Assembly (NCBI GenBank): GCA_030535605.1
Contig: JAUNRQ010000014.1
Span: 1-44,912, forward strand
Length of the DNA: 44,912 nucleotides
Source: Pseudoxanthomonas suwonensis
Lineage (GTDB): Bacteria; Pseudomonadota; Gammaproteobacteria; Xanthomonadales; Xanthomonadaceae
Direction: 5' to 3'
The translations under genes and the position numbers were made by a program. Each line of letters starts with the position of its first letter. The first letter of the stretch is position 1. Shown here piece after piece: positions 17,968 to 28,626 of this stretch. The notes under the pieces were generated by a model. That model saw only the letters and a list, made by a program, of their open reading frames with translations. It was not told the DNA's origin and did no database searches.

Positions 17968-19773
17968 ATGCCTCGATCCGCCCCGTCCATCACGGTTGCT
18001 GCCGGAACGCCCGCCGTCGGTGCCGCAGCGCTGTCGCTGCTGCTGGCCCTGACTGGCTGCGCCAGCGTGCCGCAGCCGCCGCCGTCGGTGGTTTCGCCGG
18101 CGACAACATTGGCCGAAACCGGCATGGTCGACCTGCGTGCCGTGGTGCCGGACATCTCGCAGGCGATCGCGTATGCCGGCAACGACAACTTCGTCGGTGC
18201 GCCGGTCGACGGCTATGCGGCACCGCGCTGCTGGCTCAAGCGCGAGGCGGCCCAGGCGCTGGCGCGAGTGGAAGCCGGCCTGCGCGAACGCAATCTTCGC
18301 CTGCGCGTGTTCGACTGCTACCGCCCGGCCCGGGCGGTGGCGCATTTCATGCGCTGGGTCGACGACGCGGACGATGTTCGCACCAAGCCCGACTACTACC
18401 CGGACCTGGACAAGCCACGGCTGATCGCCGACGGCTACATCGCTCCGGTGTCCGGCCACAGCCGCGGCACCACCGTGGACCTGACGGTGCTGCAGTGCGA
18501 CGCCGCCGGTGTCGACTGCCAGCCGCTGGACATGGGGACCGGCTTCGACTTCTTCGGCACCGCTTCGCATACCGACTCGCCGCAGGTCGATGCCGCCCGG
18601 CTTGCCAATCGCCACCTGCTGCGCCGGGCGATGCAGGCCGAGGGCTTCCGCAACTACGACAAGGAATGGTGGCACTATACCTTCCAGGACGAGCCCACGC
18701 CCGGACTGCGCTACGACGTGCCGGTGGACCTGTCCGGGGTCGATGCCCGCGACGCGGAGATCGACCGCCTGATGCAGGCCTACGATGGCGAAGTCCCCGG
18801 CGCATCGCTGCTGGTTCTCAGGGACGGGCAGCCAGTTGTCCGCCGCGGCTACGGTCGCAGCGACCTGCAACGCAGCATCGATGCATCGCCGGCCACCCAT
18901 TACCGCCTGGCCTCGGTGACCAAGCCGTTCACCGCCGCGGCGGTGCTGCTGCTGGCACAGGACGGCACCCTGGCCATCGACGATCCGCTGAAGCGCTGGC
19001 TGCCCTCGCTGCCGGCCTATGCCGATGGCATCACCCTGCGCCATGTGCTCATGCATACCTCCGGATTGCCGGATTACGAACCGCTGGTGCCGGAGGATCG
19101 ACCCGACCAGATCATGGACGCCGGGGTGCTGGCGCTGCTGGAGCGCGAGGACCACAAGTTGTATTTCGCGCCCGGCAGCATGTACCGCTACAGCAACAGC
19201 GGTTACGCGCTGCTGTCGCTGGTGGTGGAGCGGGCCTCGGGCTTGGCGTTCCCGGACTTCCTGCGCCAGCGCATCTTCACGCCACTGGGGATGCAGGGCA
19301 GCGTCGCCCGCGTGGACGGTGGCCCCGCGGTGCCGCATCGGGCCTGGGGTTACAGCGCCGCAGGCGAGGGCTGGGAACGCACCGACCAGAGCCGTTGGAG
19401 CGCAGTGCTGGGCGATGGCGGGATCTACGCCAGCATCGACGACCTCGCCCGCTGGGATGCCGCCTGGTACGACGACCGCCTGTTCAGCGATGCCACGCGC
19501 GCGCTGGCGTTCGGCAAGCATGCGCACGTGCCTGGTGAGCCGGAGCCGAGCTGGTACGGTCTGGGCTGGCGGATCAGCGCAGATGGCACGCGGCAGTGGC
19601 ACAACGGCGAAAGCATCGGCTTCCGCAACGTCATGGTCCGCTGGCCCCAGGAGCGCCTGACCGTGATCCTGCTGAGCAACCGCAACGCGCCGACGCCGTA
19701 TCGCACCGCGTTGCGGATCGGCGCGTTGTTCCGCGAGGGCGGTGGCGGGCAGGAGGCGGTTCGTGGCGACTGA
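17968..19773 (+). CDS. Bifunctional lipoprotein: VanX-type D-Ala-D-Ala dipeptidase fused to serine beta-lactamase/DD-peptidase domain
   Basis: A 601-residue lipoprotein (lipobox LTGC, Cys31) with two complete catalytic domains. Residues about 50-255 are an M15D D-Ala-D-Ala dipeptidase: zinc ligands His164, Asp171 and His236, catalytic Glu233, and the Arg of CYRPAR (Arg119). The His-x6-Asp and Glu-x2-His spacings equal those of VanX. Residues about 260-595 are a class C beta-lactamase-like serine hydrolase: SVTK (Ser316, Lys319), YSN (408-410) and HNG (545-547). The first domain would hydrolyse D-Ala-D-Ala; the second could be a DD-carboxypeptidase, esterase or beta-lactamase. The last 11 nt overlap the racemase gene, which implies coupling. 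VanX itself is cytoplasmic, so the exported location is notable. Confidence 0.9.
   Translation: MPRSAPSITVAAGTPAVGAAALSLLLALTGCASVPQPPPSVVSPATTLAETGMVDLRAVVPDISQAIAYAGNDNFVGAPVDGYAAPRCWLKREAAQALARVEAGLRERNLRLRVFDCYRPARAVAHFMRWVDDADDVRTKPDYYPDLDKPRLIADGYIAPVSGHSRGTTVDLTVLQCDAAGVDCQPLDMGTGFDFFGTASHTDSPQVDAARLANRHLLRRAMQAEGFRNYDKEWWHYTFQDEPTPGLRYDVPVDLSGVDARDAEIDRLMQAYDGEVPGASLLVLRDGQPVVRRGYGRSDLQRSIDASPATHYRLASVTKPFTAAAVLLLAQDGTLAIDDPLKRWLPSLPAYADGITLRHVLMHTSGLPDYEPLVPEDRPDQIMDAGVLALLEREDHKLYFAPGSMYRYSNSGYALLSLVVERASGLAFPDFLRQRIFTPLGMQGSVARVDGGPAVPHRAWGYSAAGEGWERTDQSRWSAVLGDGGIYASIDDLARWDAAWYDDRLFSDATRALAFGKHAHVPGEPEPSWYGLGWRISADGTRQWHNGESIGFRNVMVRWPQERLTVILLSNRNAPTPYRTALRIGALFREGGGGQEAVRGD
19751..19756 (+). 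promoter_or_regulatory. Strong Shine-Dalgarno for the racemase, inside the upstream gene
   Basis: AGGAGG lies 6 nt before the GTG at 19763 and inside the end of the dipeptidase-beta-lactamase gene. It decides the racemase start and implies translational coupling of the two genes. Confidence 0.75.
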
Positions 19774-21010
19774 GCCGGCCGGAATGCCCGGCCGCCGCCG
19801 GTTCCTGGCCGGCGCCGCCGGATTGGCTGCGGTGGCGGGCTTGCCGGCTTGTGTCACAGGCACCGGTGCCGCGGGCGCGGCGTTTGGCCGGGCGACCCCG
19901 GCAGCGGCCAATGCCTGGATTGAAGTGGACCCGGCGGTCCTCGACCGGAACCTCGGGCGGATCCGCACCATGCTGGCCGGCGGCACGCGCCTGTGTGCGG
20001 TGATGAAGGCCGACGCCTACGGCTGCGGCATCGATCTGGTGATGGAGAACATCATCCGCGCGGGCATCACGGATGTCGCCATTGCCACGAACGAGGAGGC
20101 CGAATCCGCGCGACGCCACGGCTACCGCGGCCGCCTGCTGCGGGTGCGGCCGGCGACGCCGGAGGAACTGGCCGATGCAGTGGCGCTGGACGTGGAGGAA
20201 TTGGTGGGCGACCTCGATGCGGCGCGGCTGGTCGCGCGCATCGCCGGACGGCGGAAGCCCGTGCCGGTGCATCTGGCGCTGGACGCCGGCGGCATGTCGC
20301 GCAACGGTCTGGACCTGGGCAGTGTGCACGGGCGGCGCGAGGCGCAGGCGTTGGTCGCCACCCCGGGCCTTCGGCTTGTCGGGTTGATGACACATTTCCC
20401 GATGGAAGAGCGAGCCGACTGCTTGGGCATGCTCGAGGTGTTCCGCTCGCAGGCCGATTGGCTGTTCGCCAACACGGCGCTGCGCCGCCAGGACGTGCTG
20501 CTGCACGCGGCCAATTCCTGGGCTACCCAGCAGCTGCCGGAGGCGCATCTGGACATGGTCCGCGTCGGCGGCGCGCTGTACGGCTACGGCAGCACCCCGA
20601 AGCCGCCATTCGAACACGCCATTGCCTTCAAGACCCGGGTGGCCTCGGTCAACGACTACCCGGCCGGGCGCACCGTCGGTTACGACCGCACGCACGTGCT
20701 GCGGCGCGATGCATTGCTGGCCAATCTGACCGTCGGTTACGCCGACGGCTATCGCCGTGCGTTCTCCGACAAGGGCCACGTGCTGGTGCGCGGCCGGCGC
20801 GCGCCGGTGGTTGGGCGGGTCAGCATGAACACCACCATGGTCGATGTCACCGACATTCCGGGCGTGGTCGCCGGGGACGAGGTGGTGCTGTTCGGCCGGC
20901 AGGGCGGGGACACCATCACCCAGCAGGAAATCGAGGAACTCACCGGCACCATCCTCGCCGACCAGTACACGGTGTGGGGCTACGCCAACCCCAGGCGCAT
21001 GCGACGCTGA
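19763..21010 (+). CDS. Exported broad-specificity (Bsr-type) alanine/amino-acid racemase
   Basis: A 415-residue fold-type III PLP racemase of the Alr family. The leader contains GRRRFLAG followed by a hydrophobic stretch ending LPAC (Cys30), so a Tat-exported, possibly lipid-anchored protein is likely. PLP Lys82 is in VMKADAYG, and the second catalytic Tyr326 is in VGYADGYRR. The segments GYDRT and RVSMNTTMVDV resemble the periplasmic broad-spectrum racemases (Bsr) more than cytosolic Alr, where Asp usually follows SM. GTG 19763 was chosen because an AGGAGG lies 6 nt upstream; a GTG at 19742 would add 7 residues. It shares an operon with the D-Ala-D-Ala dipeptidase fusion. Confidence 0.87.
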   Translation: MATEPAGMPGRRRFLAGAAGLAAVAGLPACVTGTGAAGAAFGRATPAAANAWIEVDPAVLDRNLGRIRTMLAGGTRLCAVMKADAYGCGIDLVMENIIRAGITDVAIATNEEAESARRHGYRGRLLRVRPATPEELADAVALDVEELVGDLDAARLVARIAGRRKPVPVHLALDAGGMSRNGLDLGSVHGRREAQALVATPGLRLVGLMTHFPMEERADCLGMLEVFRSQADWLFANTALRRQDVLLHAANSWATQQLPEAHLDMVRVGGALYGYGSTPKPPFEHAIAFKTRVASVNDYPAGRTVGYDRTHVLRRDALLANLTVGYADGYRRAFSDKGHVLVRGRRAPVVGRVSMNTTMVDVTDIPGVVAGDEVVLFGRQGGDTITQQEIEELTGTILADQYTVWGYANPRRMRR

Positions 21011-21074
21011 AGGGTGGATCGGCTGCATTGGCCGGTTGCGCCGGGCCCGGCACCGGCGCGACGGTGCGACACGA

Positions 21075-21080
21075 TAGAAT
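21075..21080 (+). promoter_or_regulatory. Possible -10 element for maeB
   Basis: TAGAAT stands out from the GC-rich surroundings 28 nt before the maeB ATG, within GATAGAAT. No good -35 box is visible at 16-18 nt upstream, so the assignment is tentative. Confidence 0.35.
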
Positions 21081-21108
21081 CCGGGCATCCTCCGTCGTGC
21101 CCGAGACC

Positions 21109-23406
<2,298 letters not shown>

Positions 23407-23593
23407 GCAAGCGCAAATGACCGGCCCCGGCGGCAGCTGACGGACTGCCGGCGACATCACGCCCGGCAGCCGGGCGCGATGCGTGCCCGCGACCGTTGCC
23501 TTTGCCGAAACACGGCCATTCGCGACCGATGCGGCGGCGCTCGGAACCCTTCAAGACGGCTGCGTACGGGGTCAGAGGCCACATGCCGACTGA

Positions 23594-23599
23594 TAGACT
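23594..23599 (+). promoter_or_regulatory. Possible -10 element for aceE
   Basis: TAGACT in the context TGATAGACTG lies 48 nt upstream of the aceE ATG. The same GATAGA core occurs before maeB. A -35 box is not convincing, so confidence is low. Confidence 0.33.
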
Positions 23600-23647
23600 G
23601 GGGGTTTCCCCGAACACCTGTTGCGGCAGCGTCCGCAGGAGTACGCG

Positions 23648-26338
23648 ATGAACTGGCTCGACGAAGTGCTGCAGAACGATCCCGATCCGACCGAAACCCG
23701 GGAATGGGTCGAGTCGATCAAGGCCGTCATCGATAGCGACGGGCCGGATCGCGCGCACCAGTTGCTGCAGGGCATGGTCGAGCTGACCCGTCGCGCCGGT
23801 GCCCACCTGCCGTTCGCGCCGACCACCGAATACATCAACACCATTCCCGCGCACATGGAGCCGAAGGTGCCCGGCGATGCCCACATCGAATGGCGCATCC
23901 GCTCGATGATCCGCTGGAATGCCATGGCCATGGTGGTGCGTTCCAACCGCAAGCCGGGTGAGCTGGGGGGCCATATCGCCAGCTTCGCCAGCGCCGCGAC
24001 CCTGTATGACGTGGGCTTCAACCACTTCTGGCGGGCGCCGTCTGACGACCACCCGGGCGACCTGGTCGGCGTCCAGGGCCACAGCTCGCCGGGCATCTAC
24101 GCCCGCGCCTTCCTCGAAGGCCGGCTGAGCGAGGACCAGCTCGACAATTTCCGCCACGAGGTCGACGGCCGCGGCATTTCCTCGTATCCGCATCCGTGGC
24201 TGATGCCCGAGTTCTGGCAGCTGCCGACCGTGTCGATGGGCCTGGGTCCGATCGCGTCGATCTACACCGCGCGCAACTGGAAGTACCTGGAAGCGCGCGG
24301 ACTCATGCCGAAGTCCGACCGCAAGGTGTGGTGTTTCATGGGCGACGGCGAATGCGACGAACCCGAAAGCCTGGGCGCGATCTCGGTGGCCGGCCGCGAA
24401 GGCCTGGACAACCTGGTGTTCGTGATCAACTGCAACCTGCAGCGCCTGGACGGCCCGGTGCGTGGCAACGGCAAGATCATCCAGGAACTCGAAGGCGTGT
24501 TCCGCGGTGCCGGCTGGAACGTGGTCAAGCTGGTCTGGGGCAGCTACTGGGATCCGCTGCTGGCCCAGGACAACACTGGCATGTTGCGCCGGCTGATGAT
24601 GGAAACGCTCGACGGCGAATACCAGAACTGCAAGGCCTTCGGCGGCGCCTACACGCGCGAGCATTTCTTTGGAAAGTACCCGGAAACCGCGGCGCTGGTG
24701 GCCAACCTGTCCGATGACGACATCTGGCGCCTGAACCGCGGCGGCCATGATCCGCACAAGGTCTACGCCGCCTACGACAACGCGACGAAGACCAAGGGCA
24801 TGCCGACGGTGATCCTGGCCAAGACCGTGAAGGGTTACGGCATGGGCTCGGCCGGCGAATCGCTGAACCCGACCCACCAGGCAAAGAAGCTGGACGATGA
24901 CGCGGTGCGCACCTTCCGCGACCGCTTCAAGCTGGACATTCCCGACGAAGCACTGGCCGATGGCGCGGTGCCGTTCTTCCATCCCGGCAAGGATTCGCCG
25001 GAGATCGAGTACATGCTGGAGCGGCGCAAGTCGCTGGGCGGCTTCCTGCCGAAGCGCCGGCCGAAGTCCGACGAATCGCTGCCGGTGCCGCAACTGGACG
25101 CGTTCGAGCGCCTGACCAAGGAAACCGGCGAACGCCAGATCAGCACCACCATGGCGTTCGTGCAGGCGCTGGCGGTGATCCTTCGCGACAAGCAGGTCGG
25201 TCCGCGCTGCGTGCCCATCGTCGCCGACGAAGCCCGCACCTTCGGCATGGAAGGGCTGTTCCGCCAGCTCGGCATCTACGCCCCGCGCGGACAGAAGTAC
25301 AAGCCGGTGGATGCCGACCAGCTGATGTTCTACCGCGAGGACGCCGCCGGGCAGGTGCTGCAGGAAGGCATCACCGAAGCCGGTGCGTTCGCCAGCTGGA
25401 TGGCCTCGGCAACCAGCTACAGCACCAACAACCTGCAGTTGCTGCCGTTCTTCATCTACTACTCGATGTTCGGCTTCCAGCGCGTCGGTGACGCCGCCTG
25501 GCAGGCGGCGGACATGCGTGCGCGCGGCTTCCTGCTGGGTGCCACCGCCGGTCGCACCACCCTCAACGGCGAGGGTCTGCAGCACCAGGACGGCCAGAGC
25601 CAGTTGCAGGCCAGCTTCATTCCCAACTGTCGCAGCTACGACCCGACCTTCCACTACGAAGTGGTGGTGCTGCTGCAGCACGGCATGCAGCGCATGCTGA
25701 CCGAGCAGCGCGACGAGTACTGGTACCTGACCCTGATGAACGAGAACTACCCGCACCCGGCGATGCCAGAAGGCAGTGCCGAGGGCATCATCAAGGGCAT
25801 GTACCTGCTGCGGGATGGCGGCAAGGCAAGCAAGGGCGAGTTGCGGGTGCAGTTGCTGGGCAGCGGCACCATCCTGCGCGAAGCCATCGCCGCCGCCGAG
25901 CTGCTGGACAAGGAATTCGGCATCAAGTCGGACATCTGGTCCTGCCCCAGCTTCACCGAGCTGGCCCGCGACGGCGAGGACGCCATCCGCCACAACCGCC
26001 TGCATCCGGCGGCCAAGGACAAGCGCGTGCCCTACGTCACCAGCCTGCTGGAGGGCCGTGCCGGCCCGGCGGTCGCGGCCACCGACTACGTGCGCAGCTT
26101 CGCCAACCAGATCCGCGAGTTCGTGCCGATGCGCTACGTGGTCCTGGGTACCGACGGCTTCGGCCGCTCCGACACCCGCGACAACCTGCGCCGCCACTTC
26201 GAGGTGGACCGCTTCCACATTGCCCACGCGGCAGTGGACGCGCTCGTCGCCGAAGGCAGGCTCACCGCCAAGGATGCCGCCCGCGCGATCAAGACCTGGA
26301 ACATCGCCACCGACAAGGCCAATCCGTTGTTGGCCTGA
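23648..26338 (+). CDS. aceE: Pyruvate dehydrogenase E1 component, homodimeric type
   Basis: An 896-residue thiamine-diphosphate enzyme that decarboxylates pyruvate and acetylates the E2 lipoyl group (E. coli AceE is 887 aa). An N-terminal WLDEVL...IP motif region binds E2. The TPP motif starts at GDGECDEPE and ends at VINCNLQRLDG, and the transketolase-like pyrimidine and C-terminal domains follow with no break. The ATG at 23648 has an AGGAG at 23637-23641. Its E2 and E3 partners are not adjacent but lie about 12 kb downstream (aceF, lpd). A clear terminator follows the stop. Confidence 0.97.
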   Translation: MNWLDEVLQNDPDPTETREWVESIKAVIDSDGPDRAHQLLQGMVELTRRAGAHLPFAPTTEYINTIPAHMEPKVPGDAHIEWRIRSMIRWNAMAMVVRSNRKPGELGGHIASFASAATLYDVGFNHFWRAPSDDHPGDLVGVQGHSSPGIYARAFLEGRLSEDQLDNFRHEVDGRGISSYPHPWLMPEFWQLPTVSMGLGPIASIYTARNWKYLEARGLMPKSDRKVWCFMGDGECDEPESLGAISVAGREGLDNLVFVINCNLQRLDGPVRGNGKIIQELEGVFRGAGWNVVKLVWGSYWDPLLAQDNTGMLRRLMMETLDGEYQNCKAFGGAYTREHFFGKYPETAALVANLSDDDIWRLNRGGHDPHKVYAAYDNATKTKGMPTVILAKTVKGYGMGSAGESLNPTHQAKKLDDDAVRTFRDRFKLDIPDEALADGAVPFFHPGKDSPEIEYMLERRKSLGGFLPKRRPKSDESLPVPQLDAFERLTKETGERQISTTMAFVQALAVILRDKQVGPRCVPIVADEARTFGMEGLFRQLGIYAPRGQKYKPVDADQLMFYREDAAGQVLQEGITEAGAFASWMASATSYSTNNLQLLPFFIYYSMFGFQRVGDAAWQAADMRARGFLLGATAGRTTLNGEGLQHQDGQSQLQASFIPNCRSYDPTFHYEVVVLLQHGMQRMLTEQRDEYWYLTLMNENYPHPAMPEGSAEGIIKGMYLLRDGGKASKGELRVQLLGSGTILREAIAAAELLDKEFGIKSDIWSCPSFTELARDGEDAIRHNRLHPAAKDKRVPYVTSLLEGRAGPAVAATDYVRSFANQIREFVPMRYVVLGTDGFGRSDTRDNLRRHFEVDRFHIAHAAVDALVAEGRLTAKDAARAIKTWNIATDKANPLLA

Positions 26339-26364
26339 TTTCCGGCGATACCCCGTCCGCAGAG

Positions 26365-26392
26365 AAAGCCGGCCTTCCGGGGCCGGCTTTTT
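26365..26392 (+). terminator. Rho-independent terminator after aceE
   Basis: A perfect 10-bp stem (AAAGCCGGCC / GGCCGGCTTT) with a 6-nt loop is followed by a run of T. It lies 27 nt after the aceE stop and just before the convergent serine hydrolase stop. The minus-strand copy has a weaker T-rich tail and may also end that gene. Confidence 0.9.
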
Positions 26393-26411
26393 CATTGTCT
26401 GAAGGCCGCGC

Positions 26412-27638
26412 CTAGGGTTGGGCGAGGGGTTTGGCGAGGGTTTCCTCCACCGCGCTGAACGCCGAGTGCGCGCCGTTGGAGGCATTGGATGCACCGGTGG
26501 CGAAGTAGGCCACGCCGGTGCCGGCATCCAGGTCGACCCACAGGCCCGACAGCAGGCCGTAGGCGTTGCCGGAGTGGCCCACGCGCGGCCGGCCATCGGC
26601 GAACAGGTCGTCGCGGCAGGCCTTGCCGTCGCCGCTGGCCAGATGCTGCATGGCAAGGCCGTAGCGACAGAAGAAGCCGCCGCGATCGGGTTCGTCCTCC
26701 TCGATGATCGCGCCGTTGCCGCCGTCGTAGCTCCAGACCGGTGTGGTCAGCAGGCGCACGCTGTCCTCGGACAACACGCGCACGCCATCCAGCTGGCCAC
26801 CGCCCAGCAGCATCCGGCCGATGCGGGCCAGGCCCATCGCGGAGATGCGCAGGCCGCCTTGCGGCGAGAACATCGCGCCGTTGTCGCCGGGCTTCCACGC
26901 CGCCTCGATGTCACAGCTGCGATCGCGTGCGGCGATGGTCGGACAGCCGCGACGCTCGCCCTTCAGGTTGTCGACCTGAGGCTGGCGCTCGAGGTTGTAA
27001 AGCACCACCGCGCGCTGCACGGCGGCATCACTGCAGGTGGGCCAGCCGAGGCAGGCATCGATCGCCAGTGGATCGAACACCAGCCGACGCAGCAGCTTGT
27101 CCATGCGCTCGCCGGTGACACGTTCCATCACCCCGGCGATCACCGGGAAGTTGAGGTTGCTGTAGCGGAAGAACGTGCCCGGCGGCTGTTCCCGGTCCCA
27201 AGCCTCGGATTGACGGGTGATCGTGTCCAGCTTTTCGCCCAGCGGCACGTTCCAGTAGCCGGCGTTGTCGGTCAGGCTGGAGGTGTGGGACAGCAGCATG
27301 CGCAGGGTGATCGGCGTCTGCGGAAACGCGGGATTGCGCAGTGGCTCGGACAGCCAGGTGTTGATGTCGGCGTCCAGGTCCAGCTTGCCTTCTTCCACCA
27401 GCCGCATCACGCCGATGGCGACGCTGAGCTTGGTGACCGATGCGATGCGCACCGGGTCATCTGCGGTGACGGCGCGGCCGGTCTGGATGTCGGACACGCC
27501 ACTGGTCGCCACCTGGGTGACACCATTGCGGTCGAAGCCGACGCGAACGGTGGCGATTGGGTCCTGTGCCTGCGCGGCCAGCGGTGCCAGCAGCAGGCTC
27601 AGGGCGAAGGTGACGGGGGCAATGCGGGCAATGCTCAT
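26412..27638 (-). CDS. Secreted serine hydrolase, beta-lactamase/PBP4*-like family
   Basis: A 408-residue periplasmic protein with a Sec signal peptide ending AQA (about residue 24). Active-site motifs are SVTK (Ser67, Lys70), YSN (in FFRYSNLNF) and HSG (GHSGNAYG), so the class C beta-lactamase/DD-peptidase/esterase fold is complete. Several Cys (DACLGWPTC, RRGC, RSC, FFC, GKAC) could form disulfides. This is unusual for the family and consistent with periplasmic location. It is convergent with aceE. True beta-lactamase, D-aminopeptidase or esterase activity cannot be told apart from the sequence. Confidence 0.88.
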   Translation of the reverse strand: MSIARIAPVTFALSLLLAPLAAQAQDPIATVRVGFDRNGVTQVATSGVSDIQTGRAVTADDPVRIASVTKLSVAIGVMRLVEEGKLDLDADINTWLSEPLRNPAFPQTPITLRMLLSHTSSLTDNAGYWNVPLGEKLDTITRQSEAWDREQPPGTFFRYSNLNFPVIAGVMERVTGERMDKLLRRLVFDPLAIDACLGWPTCSDAAVQRAVVLYNLERQPQVDNLKGERRGCPTIAARDRSCDIEAAWKPGDNGAMFSPQGGLRISAMGLARIGRMLLGGGQLDGVRVLSEDSVRLLTTPVWSYDGGNGAIIEEDEPDRGGFFCRYGLAMQHLASGDGKACRDDLFADGRPRVGHSGNAYGLLSGLWVDLDAGTGVAYFATGASNASNGAHSAFSAVEETLAKPLAQP

Positions 27639-27734
27639 GGACTGTCTTCAACGGCGAAACCAGTCCCGATTATGGCCTGCATGGGCGGATGCTGCCGGCA
27701 GGACGACAATGGGCCCTCGCCGGCCGGATGTGGC

Positions 27735-28178
27735 TCAGCGTTCGCTGATGATGAAGCTGCCGAACGCCACGCCCAGGTCCACGCCGTGGCCGGTGCCCGA
27801 CAGTGCCAGCGAGATCGGGCCCTTGGTCACCACCTGCGCCTTGGCGGAGGCACCGGCACCGGCATGCGCCTCGGCCGTGGCATAACCGCCGAGCACGTCA
27901 CGGATGGTGTACACGCCGGTGAAGCGTCCCTGGCCGTTCTCGATACGCGAGCGACCGAAGGAGATGCCGCCGCCACGGGCTTCCAGACGCACGTTCATGC
28001 GCTGGCCGTTGTCGCAACTGACGACCCCGGTGCCGCTGGAGGTCTTGTAGAAGATCGACCAGCCACTCATCGTGAAGTCCAGCTGGCAGCTGACGTCGCG
28101 ACCCTGGGCCTGGGTGGCTGCCGGCACGGCCAGCAGGCCGGCAAGGGCGAGGGCGGAAAACGTGGGGGACATGCGCAT
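27735..28178 (-). CDS. Small secreted protein of unknown function
   Basis: A 147-residue protein with a signal peptide cleaved after TQA (about residue 24). The mature part is about 120 aa, predominantly beta-strand in character and glycine-rich. It has two cysteines (DVSCQ and VVSCDNG) about 23 residues apart that could form a disulfide, and a repetitive A/G stretch (AEAHAGAGASAKA). I do not recognise the family with confidence. A second ATG 6 nt downstream is an equally good start. It lies on the minus strand between a DUF3297 gene and the serine hydrolase gene. Confidence 0.7.
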   Translation of the reverse strand: MRMSPTFSALALAGLLAVPAATQAQGRDVSCQLDFTMSGWSIFYKTSSGTGVVSCDNGQRMNVRLEARGGGISFGRSRIENGQGRFTGVYTIRDVLGGYATAEAHAGAGASAKAQVVTKGPISLALSGTGHGVDLGVAFGSFIISER

Positions 28179-28282
28179 CGGGAACAGCCTCCGGGTTGAG
28201 CGTCTTCAGCAGGCTAGCACCTCGGTTGCCGATGACGGGTGATCGGCCGATGCGTCGCGCAAGCCGCGGAAAAACTCCGGGA

Positions 28283-28522
28283 TCAGCTCTTGAACCAGGC
28301 CTCGACGCTGCCCTTGTGCTTGAACGTGATCGGCTGCCCGCGTCGATCCAGCGCACGGCCTGCGGCGACCCGGATCCAGCCTTCGCTGATGCAGTATTCC
28401 TCCACGTTGGTGCGCTCCTGGCCATTGAAGCGGATGCCGATGCCGCGGTTGAGCAGCGCTTCGTCGTAGAACCGGCTGCCGGGGTCGTTGCTGAGGCGGT
28501 CGGGTGGGGTGTCGGTGCTCAT
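28283..28522 (-). CDS. DUF3297-family small protein
   Basis: A 79-residue cytoplasmic protein beginning DTPPDRLSNDP. The segments GIGIRFNGQERTNVEEYC, EGWIRVAAG and the terminal KGSVEAWFK are typical of DUF3297, whose function is unknown. It is divergent from the SDR gene with about 100 nt between the starts. The start codon is the ATG at 28522. Confidence 0.88.
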   Translation of the reverse strand: MSTDTPPDRLSNDPGSRFYDEALLNRGIGIRFNGQERTNVEEYCISEGWIRVAAGRALDRRGQPITFKHKGSVEAWFKS

Positions 28523-28626
28523 GGCGCGTCGTCGGGAGTGTGCGATCGGAAGCGGGATTCTACGGGATCGGCTTGCCCCGGGCCGCCGATCCGCCAACAC
28601 TGGGGCACCCCCCAAGGAGACTGCCC

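Noticed and set aside
19993..21108. N-terminal extension of maeB through the racemase gene
   Set aside because: It overlaps a real gene in another frame; the malic enzyme N-terminus starts at 21109.
23431..23450. CGGCAG/CTGCCG hairpin after maeB
   Set aside because: Short 6-bp stem without a T tail; expected often in such GC-rich DNA.
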